From Pohlia nutans (lineage: Eukaryota; Streptophyta; Bryopsida; Bryales; Mniaceae), in NCBI GenBank assembly GCA_022496805.1, contig CM040086.1:11100501-11164500 (forward strand): a DNA stretch of 64,000 nucleotides, given 5' to 3'. The position numbers and the translations under genes are program-made. How positions within the stretch are numbered: position 1 is the first letter of the stretch; every line of letters begins with the position of its first letter. Positions 11,463 through 22,680 of the stretch are shown here, piece after piece. The notes beneath the pieces were generated by a model, which searched no databases, was not told the DNA's origin, and saw only the letters and a list, made by a program, of their open reading frames with translations.

Positions 11463-12057
11463 GGGCCGCTTCACACTGTTTTTTTTTTTTGCAAAAACGG
11501 CTCTACAGTGCACTGCTGAACTTCAGCTGCCCCAACCTCAAAATTTGTTCAATTTGATAACTTTGATTGCTTACCAACGAGTCCACAATCTCTCAAATGA
11601 GGCGAAAATTTGGAATCTAGATCGCTTTTTCAGTAGCTTTCCAACGCAACAAGTCTTGCTTGATTTGGTTGAGAAAATCAACTTTTTTCTTCATTATTCT
11701 TTTTTAAATAAGCCCATGGGGCTTACCTTGACGTTTAAGGGTTAAGAGTCCAAACTTTGTTGATAGTCCAAAGAAATCTACCGAAAATAGGCAATAAATA
11801 TATTTTTCATTTTTTATGAAAAGAAATTGACGGCCTCTCGACCAAGTTTGGGTTTCCATTCCCATCCGACCCAAACTTCCTTTCGAGAGGCCGTCACCTT
11901 GATCAAAAAGTATTGCCACGTAAGCATTTTAGAGAGGGACGGTTGTTGGACTTTGGCCTCTAGTGTGAAGGGTCGAGAGGCCAAACCTATGGTTTTTTGC
12001 AATTTGATTGGTGGAAATCAACGGCCTCTCGACCTTTGGCCACAGTGTGAAGCGGCC
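11463..12057 (-). repeat. PIF/Harbinger-like MITE, family F, copy 2, with a nested insertion
   Basis: Left end GGGCCGCTTCACACTG after TTA at 11460-11462 and right end CAGTGTGAAGCGGCC. The part from about 11746 to 12057 matches copy 1 (4870-5233) inverted. The part before 11741 is absent from copy 1 and ends TTTAAGGG then TTAA (11742-11745), so a family B-like TTAA element appears to have inserted here; its other end is not clear. Confidence 0.6.
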
Positions 12058-13111
12058 TGCTGAATATAAAAATATTTTAAAAATATGGAATCTTTTTATT
12101 TAATTTAAGAAAATCCAATTTGATGTGAACAACTATCCACATCAAATTGAATCTTTAATTTAAAATTAAAATACTTTATTATTCATCAGATCTGATTTTA
12201 GAAGATCAAATCCTCACCAACTGCCAATATTTCGGCCTTTGGCCCCCACTCTAAATCCCCCTATATATGTATATGCAAGCAATATTCACCCATGGGCCCC
12301 ATTTTGTGAAATTTCCATTGTAGACACCCTAGGATCTTTTTTTGGGCAACGTTTTTACTGTATAGAAGAGAAAACCAAGCCAGAAAGCGACTACACTCTT
12401 TCCTTTAAAATCACAAAAATTAGTATAAGTACCCAAAAAGCCTGCTTGAGAAAAAATTCCAAATTGGCTGATTTAGCCAACAGGCAGGCATAATTTAGTT
12501 GCAACTCAAATTGCGATAAATATAACAAAAGAAAAGAAGCTTTGAGAATCATTCAGAGGCTTAAAGAAAAAACCGCTCTGAAGGAGAAACCAGGAGTTGT
12601 ACTTTGAGCTCTACTGTAGGTAACCAGAGACTTGCCATGACTACGTATTGACAAGGTGTGGCAAAAAATTAAAGGAGCTAGCTACTATCTGTAAATCTAT
12701 AGTACACACAATTTTCTAGTATCAGACCATGATATGATTTTGGTGAAATCAATATAATTCTTATGTACTTTTTCATGTGAAACAGTACCTCGTAGGCCCT
12801 TGCTTCTAAGATTTTCCAGTACTGTCCCGGTCCTTGATTGCTTGATTGACAAGGACTACTCTTGATCTTCCTTCACATCGAAACTTGCAGGGGGCCCAGC
12901 AATCAATCCTTCCTGGACCACTTCTCAACGTTGATTTTATACTTGAGATAGCTGGCTACCATATTCACAGGCGTACAAGGTATGTAAGAAAATTCCATGA
13001 AGGGAAGCTTCAATCCCCCCGAGGTTCTTCCATTAAGAACACGTGGAGTTCCAATCCCAGTCCAGCTCCTGACGTAGAATTAAAATGAAAACTGGAGCTT
13101 GGCAATTTGAA
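12058..13111. other. Intergenic DNA downstream of the response regulator
   Basis: No coding region with support. Likely includes the 3' untranslated DNA of the minus-strand response regulator. Short ORFs at 12239-12493 and 12846-13088 resemble nothing known. Confidence 0.4.
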
Positions 13112-14637
13112 TTAAGCGGCGGCCACTCCACTATATCTTGCTCTTCTTACAGGGCTAGTTGGTTGCAAACCGTCACTGGGAGATTTTCTCTTCGCACATA
13201 TCAATGAAGAATTCGAACTCTCGTTAGGTGCAGAAGAGCCTGGTCTAATGTGACCCTGAAGTCGCTTGACATCTTCCATCTGTACAGGTTTAATTATAAA
13301 TTCTTTAGCACCCTCTGCAAGGCAACTGCATGACAAACATCAACAGAAAGATTAGAAATACTCGTAAATAAACAAGCCGATAAGTTACACGCAAGACATC
13401 ATCAGCATGTCGCTCAACACATGAGCAAGAGATTCATTATAAACAAACCTTTTGATGCGGTTGCTGTCATTTTCAGATGACATCACAATAACTGGTATCT
13501 CCTTAAAAGCGGAGGAGGCCTTCACAATCTTGAGGAGGTCATAGCCAGTCATTTCCGGCATACAATAGTCCGTCATGATAAGATTCACAGACACCCTCTG
13601 CAGAGCCAGTATGTTGAGTCAGACTACGAACATGAACCATAACACCACTCACTAAACACTGTTAAATCCAAAAGTAATTGGAAGGCCAAAGACCAATACT
13701 TACATTAGCCTTTACCGAGGCCGAGCAACTTTCGGAAAGACCCAGATATTCCAACGCTCGTAACGCACTGTTGACCGTTGTAACTGCAGGCCAAAAGATA
13801 TGTATATTCCCCTTGTTAGTCATTTGGCTCAAAGAAACTTAGGATCCATAACAATAATAAATGAGTTGACCTCCAGATTCAGGATACAATAGCAGGGTTT
13901 TTTTCTGTCAGGAGACAGTTTAGCATTTTTGGTACTTTTCCATGGCTTGACGAGCAATCCAGACTCCTTGGATGCTCTTTTCATATTAATATATATAGGT
14001 AATATTAGGGTAATACATATGTGATACCTAGGTTTAAAGAGGCAACACATCTTGACTCCATGTAGGAAATCTGGCTATTACTCAAAAATCCTTTGTATCA
14101 ATTAGCCAGCCCAAATTTTGTGTAGCAATTTGACTAAAATTATCAACTATAAGATCGCTGGAATACATACAACAGCAAGAAGAGAAGCATCATACCTTTA
14201 TAAGATGAAATCTTCAGAAGTCTTTCGATGACTTTCTGGTCGACCTTGCTATCATCCACCGCGAGAATATGGTACTCGGAATTGCTTATGCTTGGAAGCG
14301 AATTGTCTGAAATTCTGTCAGGCTGAGGACATTCTGCTGTGGAAGAGTTCTCCACTTGAGTCCCCGGTGTAGAATCATGACAGTTATTGACTTGAACAAC
14401 CGCAGCACTATCAAGCTTGCAGCAGTCTCTCATTTTCCTGGACGTATCCTTACATTTGCTTGGCAATTTGGCCCGCTCTGCCGGCACCAAAATCTTCCAC
14501 GGGTAAGGGGAAATCATATGGGGCTCCACTTTCCCTTCGAACTTGCTGACGCTATGCGCCATGGCCTCCATGTCTGCTAGTGAACCTGAAGATAAACAAT
14601 TATCCTCTTTGCTATTGGCAGCAATATCCGCAGCCAT
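13112..14637 (-). CDS. Type-A cytokinin response regulator with long N-terminal extension
   Basis: Receiver-domain protein of the cytokinin two-component phosphorelay; type-A members lack a DNA-binding output domain and usually dampen the signal. Four exons: 14637-14196, 13783-13704, 13597-13449 and 13325-13112, all GT-AG with matching phases, 294 residues. The receiver starts near residue 121 ([21 protein letters not shown], acidic pair D128-D129). The phospho-acceptor is D184 in [17 protein letters not shown], the switch Ser lies in VIVMSSEN and the conserved Lys in FIIKPVQ. After it comes a short Ser-rich tail with KRKSP and RRAR. About 120 residues precede the receiver, far more than in typical type-A proteins, and they match no domain I know. 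The start is the first ATG of the open frame. Exon edges were read by eye. Confidence 0.92.
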
Positions 14638-14983
14638 ACATACTGATCTCTCTTAGCTCCTATAGATGGCCTCCTTCACATACTAAAACGCATAAGACGT
14701 GATCCGCCCGGATTCCGAAAGCACATCTATCAGCAGCTTCCCTCCAACACCACCCGTACTACAACTGCCCTGATCATATCATTCATCTGCACTGACACAT
14801 GCAAATCCGTTAGAATCTTTTTAAAATGAAGCCGTTGTACAATCTTCACGAAACATACTACACAATAAATTGATCTATAATGAAATCCTTACACTAGTCA
14901 AGACTCACTCCAATGCTTCAATCCGTGGTCACAAACGGTCATATTCGTGCCAAAATCGTGACTCAAACCTCATATAGATCAGA

Positions 14984-15235
14984 AGCTCGTGCCAATCTCT
15001 TGAAATACTGCCATTTAACGAAATCGAATAAATCTATTCTCAAAGAACAGCAAGAATGAAGGTAAAGAAAACCAGCAAGAATGAATGAGACAGACAAACA
15101 GACAGAGAGCTCAAATTCGTGCCAATCTCTTGAAATACTGCCATTTAACGAAATCGAAGCAAAAAAGCGAGGAGAAAATCAGCAGTCAAAAAACCAGCAA
15201 GAATCAATGAGACGGACAAACAGACAAACAGCTGT
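14984..15235 (+). repeat. Two-copy tandem duplication upstream of the response regulator
   Basis: The stretch GTGCCAATCTCTTGAAATAC...CATTTAACGAAATCGAA occurs near 14990 and again near 15118, each followed by AAACCAGCAAGAAT and an AGACAAACAGACA-like run. Unit length is about 125 bp. Confidence 0.75.
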
Positions 15236-15794
15236 TCAGCGTTTCTTCCTTAAAAATCAATCTTACGATAACTCTTTACGGCATCTGTCTGTATCTCCGT
15301 TAAGCTGGCATTGCGAAACTCATCAGAGCCATGAACCCTACCTCCCGAGCAGGAGCTCGACGGAACGCCATCGCCAGGGAGCTCTCACTCATCGCCCGCT
15401 TGTTGTGGCTCCTTGTTGTGGCTCGTTCCTGCTCCTTCTTCCCCGCAAGAAAAACACACGAGAGATGAGATGGTAGGAGTGCACGTAACGCGGGATTGTT
15501 GAAGCAGGAAATCGCGAAGAGGAAGCATGAGGAGTGTGACTGACGGAGCAGTGAGAGCAGGAGAAACAGGCAGGCAGGAGAGGTGGTGATTGTGCAGTGA
15601 GGCGAGGGGGGCCCCGCGGCAGAGAACGACAAGGGCAGGGGCACTACGCGACAGCCCGGGCTCCGGTACGCGACAGAGCGGGTGGCGGATATCGCGGGCG
15701 CGATCTCACTACAGTAACTTACTATCCGGCCTACTGTTTGGGCTGCTACCAGACAAACCCGGGTTTTAGGCTCCAGCCCCGTCTCCCGGATTTG

Positions 15795-16035
15795 GTTCTC
15801 ATTCGTTCGCTCGGAGAGTCCGCCATCCGTTTTGAGCTCGCCTTTTTCATTCGTTCGAGAGTCCGTCGTCGAGTTCGCCTTTTTCGTTCGTTCGTTCGTT
15901 CGTTCGTCGTCGTCCGTTTCGAGTTTGCCTTTTTCATTCGTTCGGGAGTCTGTCGTCATCCGTTTCGAGTTCGCATTTTTCATTCGTTCGGGAGTCCGTC
16001 GTCGAGTTCACCTTTTTCATTCGTTCGTTTGTGGC
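15795..16035 (+). repeat. Minisatellite-like tandem repeat
   Basis: Irregular units built from TCGCCTTTTTCATTCGTTCG and GAGTCCGTCGTC, with a (CGTT)n patch at about 15885-15905. The repeats create long spurious ORFs on both strands. Confidence 0.75.
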
Positions 16036-16086
16036 TATTACTTTGGGTATTGTAGTCCCACCCGGACTGTACAGTTCCTAGCATAA

Positions 16087-16858
16087 CCCTTAACCCCTAA
16101 AGGTCCTCGCCTCTTTTGTAAAAGTCAAAGCACTATAATTTGCATACTTGAAATATCACATTGTATGATTTATAATTTTTCATAGATAGTCATTAACATT
16201 ATGAAGGTATGGCAAAATTTTCAACATGATTCGAAGATATTTTGAATATTTACAAATTTTATTATGTAAGCAAGGGAAAAATTCAAAATAAATGCATTTT
16301 TGTCAAATTTAATATCAAAAATTATATTTAAGGTAGATAAAAGTTATATTTACAAGGAGTAAAAAACTGAAAGTGAAAAAATTAAAAGAGACCTATGATA
16401 GGAGCATCTTTAGAAATCCCTTTGTATTTTGGACACTCAAAATTCAAATTTCTCGACGGTGGAAAATCTTCAAATGAAGTCTATTCTCCAATCCCAACGG
16501 TCAAAAGATGTATCATAACTTAACTTAAACATCTAATGAAAACACCAACTACAATAAAGTTAAAACACTTGATTTTTGGGGCGTTTGACCAAAAAACAAG
16601 CATAATATGGTTGATTGGTCCTTTAGGGGTTAAACGACAATAGCCATACAGGCTTGGTTATGTTTTGGGAGAATCTTGCTCGTATCTTCTACTCCATTGC
16701 ACCAAATGGGATTTTTTTTAATGCCAAACCGAGTACCTTAGAGAGATCTATACTTCTTTAGAATAGAGCCAAAGTAGATTAAAAACAGAATCATACTTAA
16801 ATTGGAATCTAAAAGAGGTTTTGGGTGTAATATCAGGTAAGCATATGTCGTTTAAGGG
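16087..16858 (-). repeat. TTAA-type MITE, family B, split by an inner element
   Basis: Outer ends are CCC at 16087-16089 with its internal TTAA, and TGTCGTTTAAGGG ending 16858. Both flanks read ATAA (16083-16086 and 16859-16862). Without the inner element the outer copy is 232 bp, close to the 234 bp copy at 40733-41868 in the opposite orientation. Confidence 0.75.
16094..16629 (+). repeat. TTAA-type MITE (536 bp) nested in the family B terminus
   Basis: TTAA at 16090-16093 and 16630-16633, ends CCCCTAAAGGTCC and GGTCCTTTAGGGG. It sits in the TTAA that belongs to the family B terminal repeat CCCTTAAACGACA. I could not match its interior to the inner element at 40740-41637. Confidence 0.8.
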
Positions 16859-18171
16859 ATAATACTCCCTCCATTTCAAAATAAGAGTTCACTTTTGTGA
16901 CATTTTTTTTCCTAGTTTATATCCTTTGTTTATTACCGTATGAGAGGATAAGATTTGGACAGTATTGGGTCGAAATTTAATTTCCACATCAGATTTTGAG
17001 AGGTCGACGTCACTATAAACCAATCACAAGATGACATGTGGCACTTTTGGACAAAAATTAATTAATTAATGTTGAAACTCACCACGGCTTAGGGTATTTC
17101 AAAATGAGAGCATTATTCACTTTAATTAGACGTTGAAATGTGGATAGAAACAAAGAGATAGAAGGCAAGGGGTTCTTGCTCAACGAGGCTAATTTACAAG
17201 GCATTTTAACCCCTTTCATTAGTAGGCATGACTAAGATAATTCGCAATTGGTATCAAAAGGCTTTGTCTCCTCGAGCTCCCTTATTACATAGAATGCTAA
17301 ACAAGATTAATTTTAGGAAATATGATTTTATTTAAATTTGGAATAGGAAACAAATTAGAAAAATCTACATTTGAATATTTAAGCTCAAGATTTCGACAAA
17401 GGTTTCTTTGTATATATTGCAATTTCCAAGTGCTAGTTGCTATTTGGAATCCACTCAATCACAAAATATATTTCCTCTAACGGACAATCAGATTTCAAAG
17501 TGACTTGAAAATATTGACAATCTCAAAAACAAAGCTAGAATAACAGACTAGAGTGAATTGCAGGAAAAGAACTAGCAACTAATAAAGTTCTAGCTCTAAG
17601 TGCGTGAATTGGAAATTTGAGAATTTTTCAAAAGGTGGTATCTCTCCCATAACAAAAGTTAAATAGGTAAGCAATTTCAAGTTATACACAAGGTGTTTGT
17701 TATTGTATATTCACAACACAAAAATTGGATTTGTTTTATTTTGTTCCTCATCATGTAAGCTGAGAACACGTGAACAACTTTGTGATATCAAACTGTGTTT
17801 TGTTTCTTTGCTTACTTTGCAAGCTTAGAAAGTGAAAATATTTGTGATATTGGATTTTGCTTCAATTATTTGCTTACGCTATAAGCTTGAAATGTGAACT
17901 GATTTGTAATATTGGAATTCAATTTAATACTATTTTTTACACTGGAAACTTAGAATGTAAAGAATTGTATGATGTTATGTGGAATTGGCTATGGTTTAAA
18001 ACTCTAATTTAGTAATAGACACACGTTTATTTACTAAATTTGCTCTTATTAGGTAAAGTGGGATTTTGATTTTTGAAATTATTTAGAATATGCATTACAT
18101 TTTCAAAGAAAAAGAACCCCCCCCCCCTTTATTTCTCTTCTTCTCGTTCTTTGTTAGGACTCAACTAGTCA

Positions 18172-18780
18172 TTTGTGGCGCTGAAGCCTTTTTAATATGT
18201 ATGTATATGTAATTATGTATATAGATACATAAATAAAAAATAATTAATTCTAATTTTTTCAGTACCTTTGTCTTTGTGCCGGCGTTTACTGTTCAATTCA
18301 TCGATGCCTCATCTCGGTTTTGGTTTTCTGATTTATTTATATTTTATTTTATATTTTGGTAGGAATTAATGCAAGTAGAATCCTAATAAGGAAGAAGAGA
18401 ATTTTTTTAATTTTTTTTTGGCGTTTAACGCCACAAATGGCACGCTTAATTATGAAAAAGAAGAAACAAACAAACAAACGAATTTTTTTTTTAAAACTTT
18501 GTCTGAGTGTGGGTTTTAGGTGTGCACAAGAAAAAAAATTGAGAAAAAAGCCAAAAAGAGAGACAAGAAGAAAGACAAGAAACCAATATAAATGAAAACT
18601 TAAAAGAATAGATAAATATAACGATAAAAAGTAAACAAAAAAATATTTATTGGAATGTGAGTGATTGTTGAAAGACAAAAATTGTTGTGATTTAAAGAAT
18701 TTTTTATCAAGGCAATCAACAATAGGTGTATACAAATACGCAAGACGATCTAAAAGAGTGACATGAACAAAGAAGAAAGT
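18172..18780 (+). repeat. Left arm of a long inverted repeat around the PLATZ ORF
   Basis: Matches 21430-22140 inverted, with gaps: TTGTGGCGCTGAAGCC, TTTTGGTAGGAATTA, AACGCCACAAATGGCA, AGAAAGACAAGAA, AAGAGTGACATGAAC appear in matching order. The inner portion (18520-18720) also resembles the right arm of the foldback element at 25381-27042. The minus-strand ORF across this arm is low complexity. Confidence 0.75.
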
Positions 18781-18933
18781 GTTTAGAGAATCAAGCCAAT
18801 GTTGTGATCTTTGTCAATATAATATAACTAATTCTTGAAGATCCAAAAAACAAAAGCCTACGTTCCATCAAAATCTTTGGTTCTTATAAGTAAATCATAT
18901 GTAAACTTCAAAAAAACATTCACTTTTATTTAA

Positions 18934-19255
18934 CCCCTAAACGTACCAACACTTTGAACAAAAGTAGATTCTAGTGTCAAAAGTAGATATTAGCATGGCC
19001 TACATGTACATTAGGTGTACATGAGAAGACAGTTGCAAGCATAAAATCTACCCAACAAATTAGACATATTTGTAGGTGGAGGCCTCTCCGATATTATCAA
19101 TAGTTCCCCATCAAAAGAGATTTAATGTAATTGATAGAGAATTTAATAGGCTTTCAAAGGTGATTTGGATGAAAATCATCCAAGGTTGTATGAGAAAGTT
19201 ACAAGGCTTCGAATATATTTATGATCCAATTCTTCGACGTTGGGACGTTAATGGG
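18934..19255 (+). repeat. TTAA-type MITE, family C, copy 1 (322 bp)
   Basis: TTAA at 18930-18933 and degenerate TTAC at 19256-19259. Starts CCCCTAAACGTACCAAC and ends in a decayed GGGACGTTAATGGG. Same length as the copy at 38941-39262. It lies between the inverted arms. Confidence 0.8.
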
Positions 19256-19565
19256 TTACCTATTGATCAATGCACATATGCAATGATTACCACACTCCTA
19301 GACATGCCAAATTTGGTCCTCATCGCCATCATGATTTTACAATACTATTGATTGAGTTGATTACATTCACACCACAAATCCTTCAAGGTTCAATTGTTTG
19401 AAAAACTTGAACATCAATTGTAGTTTGTATGGAACTATTGATAATCTAACTACAATCTACACCTAAAGGCTAAAGAAGACATACATTGTTCCCACTATTA
19501 CTCAAATCTCACGGATGGTTCCCACACCAAATTCGTTTGGTAAGTTGATAATCCAAATTGAAAAC

Positions 19566-20756
19566 CTAATCCCAACCGCAATGACGAAGATGCTTATCCC
19601 AATCGCCTGTAATCATAGCATCAGAGATAAGTTTTAACGGTCCGTCACTTGAACGGTTTGGTAGTAATTCTGGCCGGATATTTGGAGCACTCGACCCACA
19701 TGCAATGCATGGCCCTGTACCATCAGAAGGATGATGGCTTGTACCATCACAAGGATGAGAGAATACACCAACATAACGACGAGGAGGAACACCATCAACG
19801 GGATGAGGAGGTGCACTATCGCCATGTTGAGTGGGGACACCATCAAAATCATGATCATGCGCACTATTCAAAACAAGGAGAAGTACGCCGTGAGAAGAAT
19901 GAGGAAGTCTAAGCCTTGAACTTTTGAAGGAGACTTTAGGACTCTTCTTTGTTTGTGATCGTTTCTCAAATCTCCGAATTGATTTTCGAACGGGCACACT
20001 TTCACTCAAACTCGTGCTTTTAGGTCCTTCGATACTAGTCGTAGCCTCTACAGCTGCGGGTGCCGCCATCGCTATAGGCACTACATCAAGGTCCATTGGG
20101 GTTGCAACTAGGACGATGGCTTTTGAGTGAGAACCAAACTTCTCATTGGCCGTCTTTGGTGCCTGTGTGAGATCCATGGAGCCATCCGTCATCTGAAGGA
20201 GATTCCTCTCATGATGAAGTTGTGCCACAACTACAAGACACTCAAGTGAACACACCATGAATTCTTCACGGCAACCTTCCGAATTTGGAACACCATATCT
20301 GCAACCTTCGCAACTTTTTCGTGCACTATTACTTCGTGCTTTCTTTCTTGGGCAATTTGAAGCACTCACTAATGCTTTTGAATTGAGCTTGGAAGATTCG
20401 CTTGTGGGCTCCGTTGCACTCTTTCTTTTGAGATAACAAAGGTGTTGATTGTTCAATATTGGTTTGTGGATGTATTTGGTACTCTCTAAGCCGATGAATT
20501 GCGCAAGATCATCTGAAGCAACCGCATTATTGCGCGTTTGGCGTTGCACTTGCAACCAAGGGTGAGAAATATGGTGCCCGTTTTCTCGGAATATAGTTGG
20601 ATATAATCCGCCCACCATGCACGAAAGGCAGTAGTAGTTGTTGCAATCTCTAGGCAAATGGCAAGTGGGACTATTCCTTGTATATGTACTTGCATCTATC
20701 AAGTAATCGGCTTTGATGAAGCGCATCCAAATGTCATGATTGTTACCTCCGGCCAT
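19566..20756 (-). CDS. PLATZ-like zinc-binding protein, possibly captured by a transposon
   Basis: PLATZ proteins are plant zinc-dependent DNA-binding factors that bind AT-rich DNA. The 396-residue frame starts at MAGGNNHDIWMRF and keeps the family order: F-K-x-D, a Cys/His-spaced CHLPRDCNNYYCLSC (in place of the usual C-x2-H...C-x2-C-x2-C), GHHISHPWLQVQRQTRNNAVASDDLAQFIG, then YIHKPILNNQHLCYLKRK, and a C-terminal CEGCRYGV...FMVCSLECLV cluster. After about residue 210 the chain is low complexity, with a Pro/His/Asp-rich imperfect repeat (DGVPPRR, DGTSHHP). An AG acceptor (TTTGCAG) lies upstream near 20834, so a 5' exon is possible. The domain is divergent from standard PLATZ proteins. It lies between inverted arms at 18172-18780 and 21430-22140, so gene capture is plausible. 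Expression is unknown; it may be a pseudogene. Confidence 0.65.
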   Translation of the reverse strand: MAGGNNHDIWMRFIKADYLIDASTYTRNSPTCHLPRDCNNYYCLSCMVGGLYPTIFRENGHHISHPWLQVQRQTRNNAVASDDLAQFIGLESTKYIHKPILNNQHLCYLKRKSATEPTSESSKLNSKALVSASNCPRKKARSNSARKSCEGCRYGVPNSEGCREEFMVCSLECLVVVAQLHHERNLLQMTDGSMDLTQAPKTANEKFGSHSKAIVLVATPMDLDVVPIAMAAPAAVEATTSIEGPKSTSLSESVPVRKSIRRFEKRSQTKKSPKVSFKSSRLRLPHSSHGVLLLVLNSAHDHDFDGVPTQHGDSAPPHPVDGVPPRRYVGVFSHPCDGTSHHPSDGTGPCIACGSSAPNIRPELLPNRSSDGPLKLISDAMITGDWDKHLRHCGWD

Positions 20757-21429
20757 GATAACAAACCAATTGGGTGGGTGTTTGAAACGTGAGACCAAAG
20801 TAAGAATAGAAATAAGTGTCTCAAATCAGCAACAATCTGCAAAAGGCAAACAAACAAAAAGTGAAGATTAGTTGAATTGGAGGTCAAATAGTGATGTTAA
20901 AAATGGCTAGTTGTGTGTTGTGGAAAAAAGTAAAATCATGTGGGGCTATTGCAAGTCACGTTGTATTCAAGGATTTAACCTATGACCATGAAAGAACAAG
21001 TCCATTGCCTAATATGCGAAAGGGCAAAAAACAAGAAGAACAAGCAAAAAGCAAAGAACTTAGAATTGATTCAACGATTGAAGTGCTTTCGAAAGCTAGC
21101 AACTATGCAAATTGGCACTTCATCTAGAACATTGGACAATCTCCTAATGATGATCATCAGTGATCAAGAAGAGCTTACAAGCTTCACAAATGGCATGAAC
21201 TTTGCAAGCTCCGTGGGAAAGACGGAGATGGCAGAGGTATGTGGACTATTGCTAATGAAGAAAGAAGGCAATGGGTGTTTGTTTAAATAGGCCGGGTTAT
21301 CCTTTCGAGACTACGCCCAAGAAGAAAAGAGATAAGAAGAAAAAAGACTTTGTTTTTTGGATCCTAAGCAATAGTAATATTGTATTGGCAATGATTGCAA
21401 CATTAGCATGATTCCCTAGATAAATGTTT
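20757..21429. other. Upstream region of the PLATZ-like ORF
   Basis: On the minus strand a TATA-like CCTATTTAAAC lies near 21280 and could serve the PLATZ-like gene. Plus-strand ORFs at 20891-21290 resemble nothing I recognise and overlap this presumed leader. Confidence 0.35.
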
Positions 21430-22010
21430 ATGTCACTCTTTTAGATCTTCTTTCATAGTTGTATACACCTTTGTGTTCATGTCACTCTTTTAAATTGTTT
21501 TACATATTCGGATACAACTTTTGTTGATTTGCTTTAATTTAAAAATTCTTTAAGTCACGACAATGTTTCTCTTTCAAATTTTTTTCACATTTCAAGAAAT
21601 CAATTCATTTATTTAATTTTAATCCTTATCTTTATCTTTTTTATGCGATTTTTGTGACTTCCTCTTGTGTTCTTATTGTCTTTCTTCTTGACTTTTTTCT
21701 TTTCTTTTTTGTTTTTGTGATGAGCCGCAAAACTCACATTTGGACGAAGTTTTTTGTTTTTGTTTGATTGTTTGTTTATTTCTTCTTTCTTCTTTCTTAG
21801 AATCTAGCTTGCCAATTGTGGCGTTGAATGCCCAATAAGTTAAAATTTAATTTTCTTCTTCTTTATGAGGGTTTCGCTTGCTCTAATTCCTACCAAGAAA
21901 TAAAAGAAATTCAAAAATAATTCAAAAACAAAAATCGAGATGGGTGCATTCATTAATTGAACGTTAAACGATACTACAAAGGCAAAGCTCTAATTTATAT
22001 ACAATTTATA

Positions 22011-22099
<89 letters not shown>

Positions 22100-22140
22100 C
22101 ATATATTTATATATTTATAAGGTTTCAGCGTGACACAAAA
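21430..22140 (-). repeat. Right arm of the long inverted repeat
   Basis: Inverted partner of 18172-18780. It is longer because of the AT dinucleotide run at 22015-22095 and an extra segment near 21430-21475 (a second GTCACTCTTTTAGATCTTC-like motif). Confidence 0.75.
22012..22095. repeat. (AT)n microsatellite
   Basis: About 80 bases of uninterrupted AT dinucleotide within the right arm. Confidence 0.97.
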
Positions 22141-22266
22141 AACTACATACTACTATTGAAGATGAACCATTTTTTGATGGAGTATTGAAATGACTTCTTT
22201 GGCAAAAGAAACGTCAAGTTGAAACATGCCAAAAGAAAGGATCCTTATTATAAAATGGAGGGAGTA

Positions 22267-22680
22267 GAGCAATGGGAGCCAATACCCTCTTTTAATGGGA
22301 TCACAATCTACTTACAGTTTGAAACTAAGTTTACATAGAAATAATACGGAAGTCCCAAAATTCATAGAGTACAAATTTATGGCATTCCTACGTTCCTTAA
22401 AAAAGTGGATCTAAGCAAGGATTCTCTTTCGATTCAGTTTTCAAAAGGGTTAGCTCCATTGCATTACTCTATTATACTATGACAATTTTAGGGCCTTACT
22501 CCACTACACCGATTTTTGCCATTATTGTGAGGCATACTAACTAGTTTAGTTTCAAGGCTATAAATTTTTACCTAATGCAAATATATTTACCAATATCAAA
22601 GAAATTAGTTCTACTAATGTACTAGAATGTATGCAAGCATATTTCGTAAAAACATTCACCGTGCGTAAAATGATGTAGTT
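22267..22680 (+). repeat. Dispersed repeat, copy 1
   Basis: AGCAATGGGAGCCAA...CCTTTTAATGGGA, then AAACTAAGTTTA, TAGGGCCTTACTC, TCAAGGCTATAA. The same order is found at 30745-31145 in direct orientation. No coding content seen. The ends suggest a MITE but the right terminus is not clear. Confidence 0.7.

Larger units (their letters stand above)
14638..16082. other. Response regulator 5' region, no supported gene
   Basis: Likely promoter and 5' leader of the minus-strand regulator, followed by a GC-richer stretch (15300-15720). ORFs on both strands at 15300-15983 are driven by low-complexity repeats and are not supported as genes. Confidence 0.4.
16865..22264. mobile_element. Possible large Stowaway/mariner-type unit bounded by TA
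   Basis: The left end CTCCCTCCATTTCAAAATAAG follows TA (16863-16864), and AAATGGAGGGAG precedes TA (22265-22266). The ends resemble plant Stowaway or mariner termini. The 5.4 kb between them holds the inverted arms and PLATZ ORF but no mariner transposase that I can see. The two ends may belong to separate small elements; a second Stowaway-like terminus lies near 17096. Confidence 0.35.

Noticed and set aside
15300..15983. 227-residue minus-strand ORF
   Set aside because: Its second half is produced by the CATTCGTTCG minisatellite, parallel ORFs exist in other frames, and no domain is seen.
16087..16101. CCCTAAA and TTTAGGG motifs, identical to the plant telomere repeat
   Set aside because: They occur singly at element ends next to TTAA and never in tandem, so they are terminal repeats and not interstitial telomeres.
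18349..18735. 128-residue minus-strand ORF rich in Phe, Leu and Ser
   Set aside because: Low-complexity A/T tracts in the inverted-repeat arm; no family resemblance.
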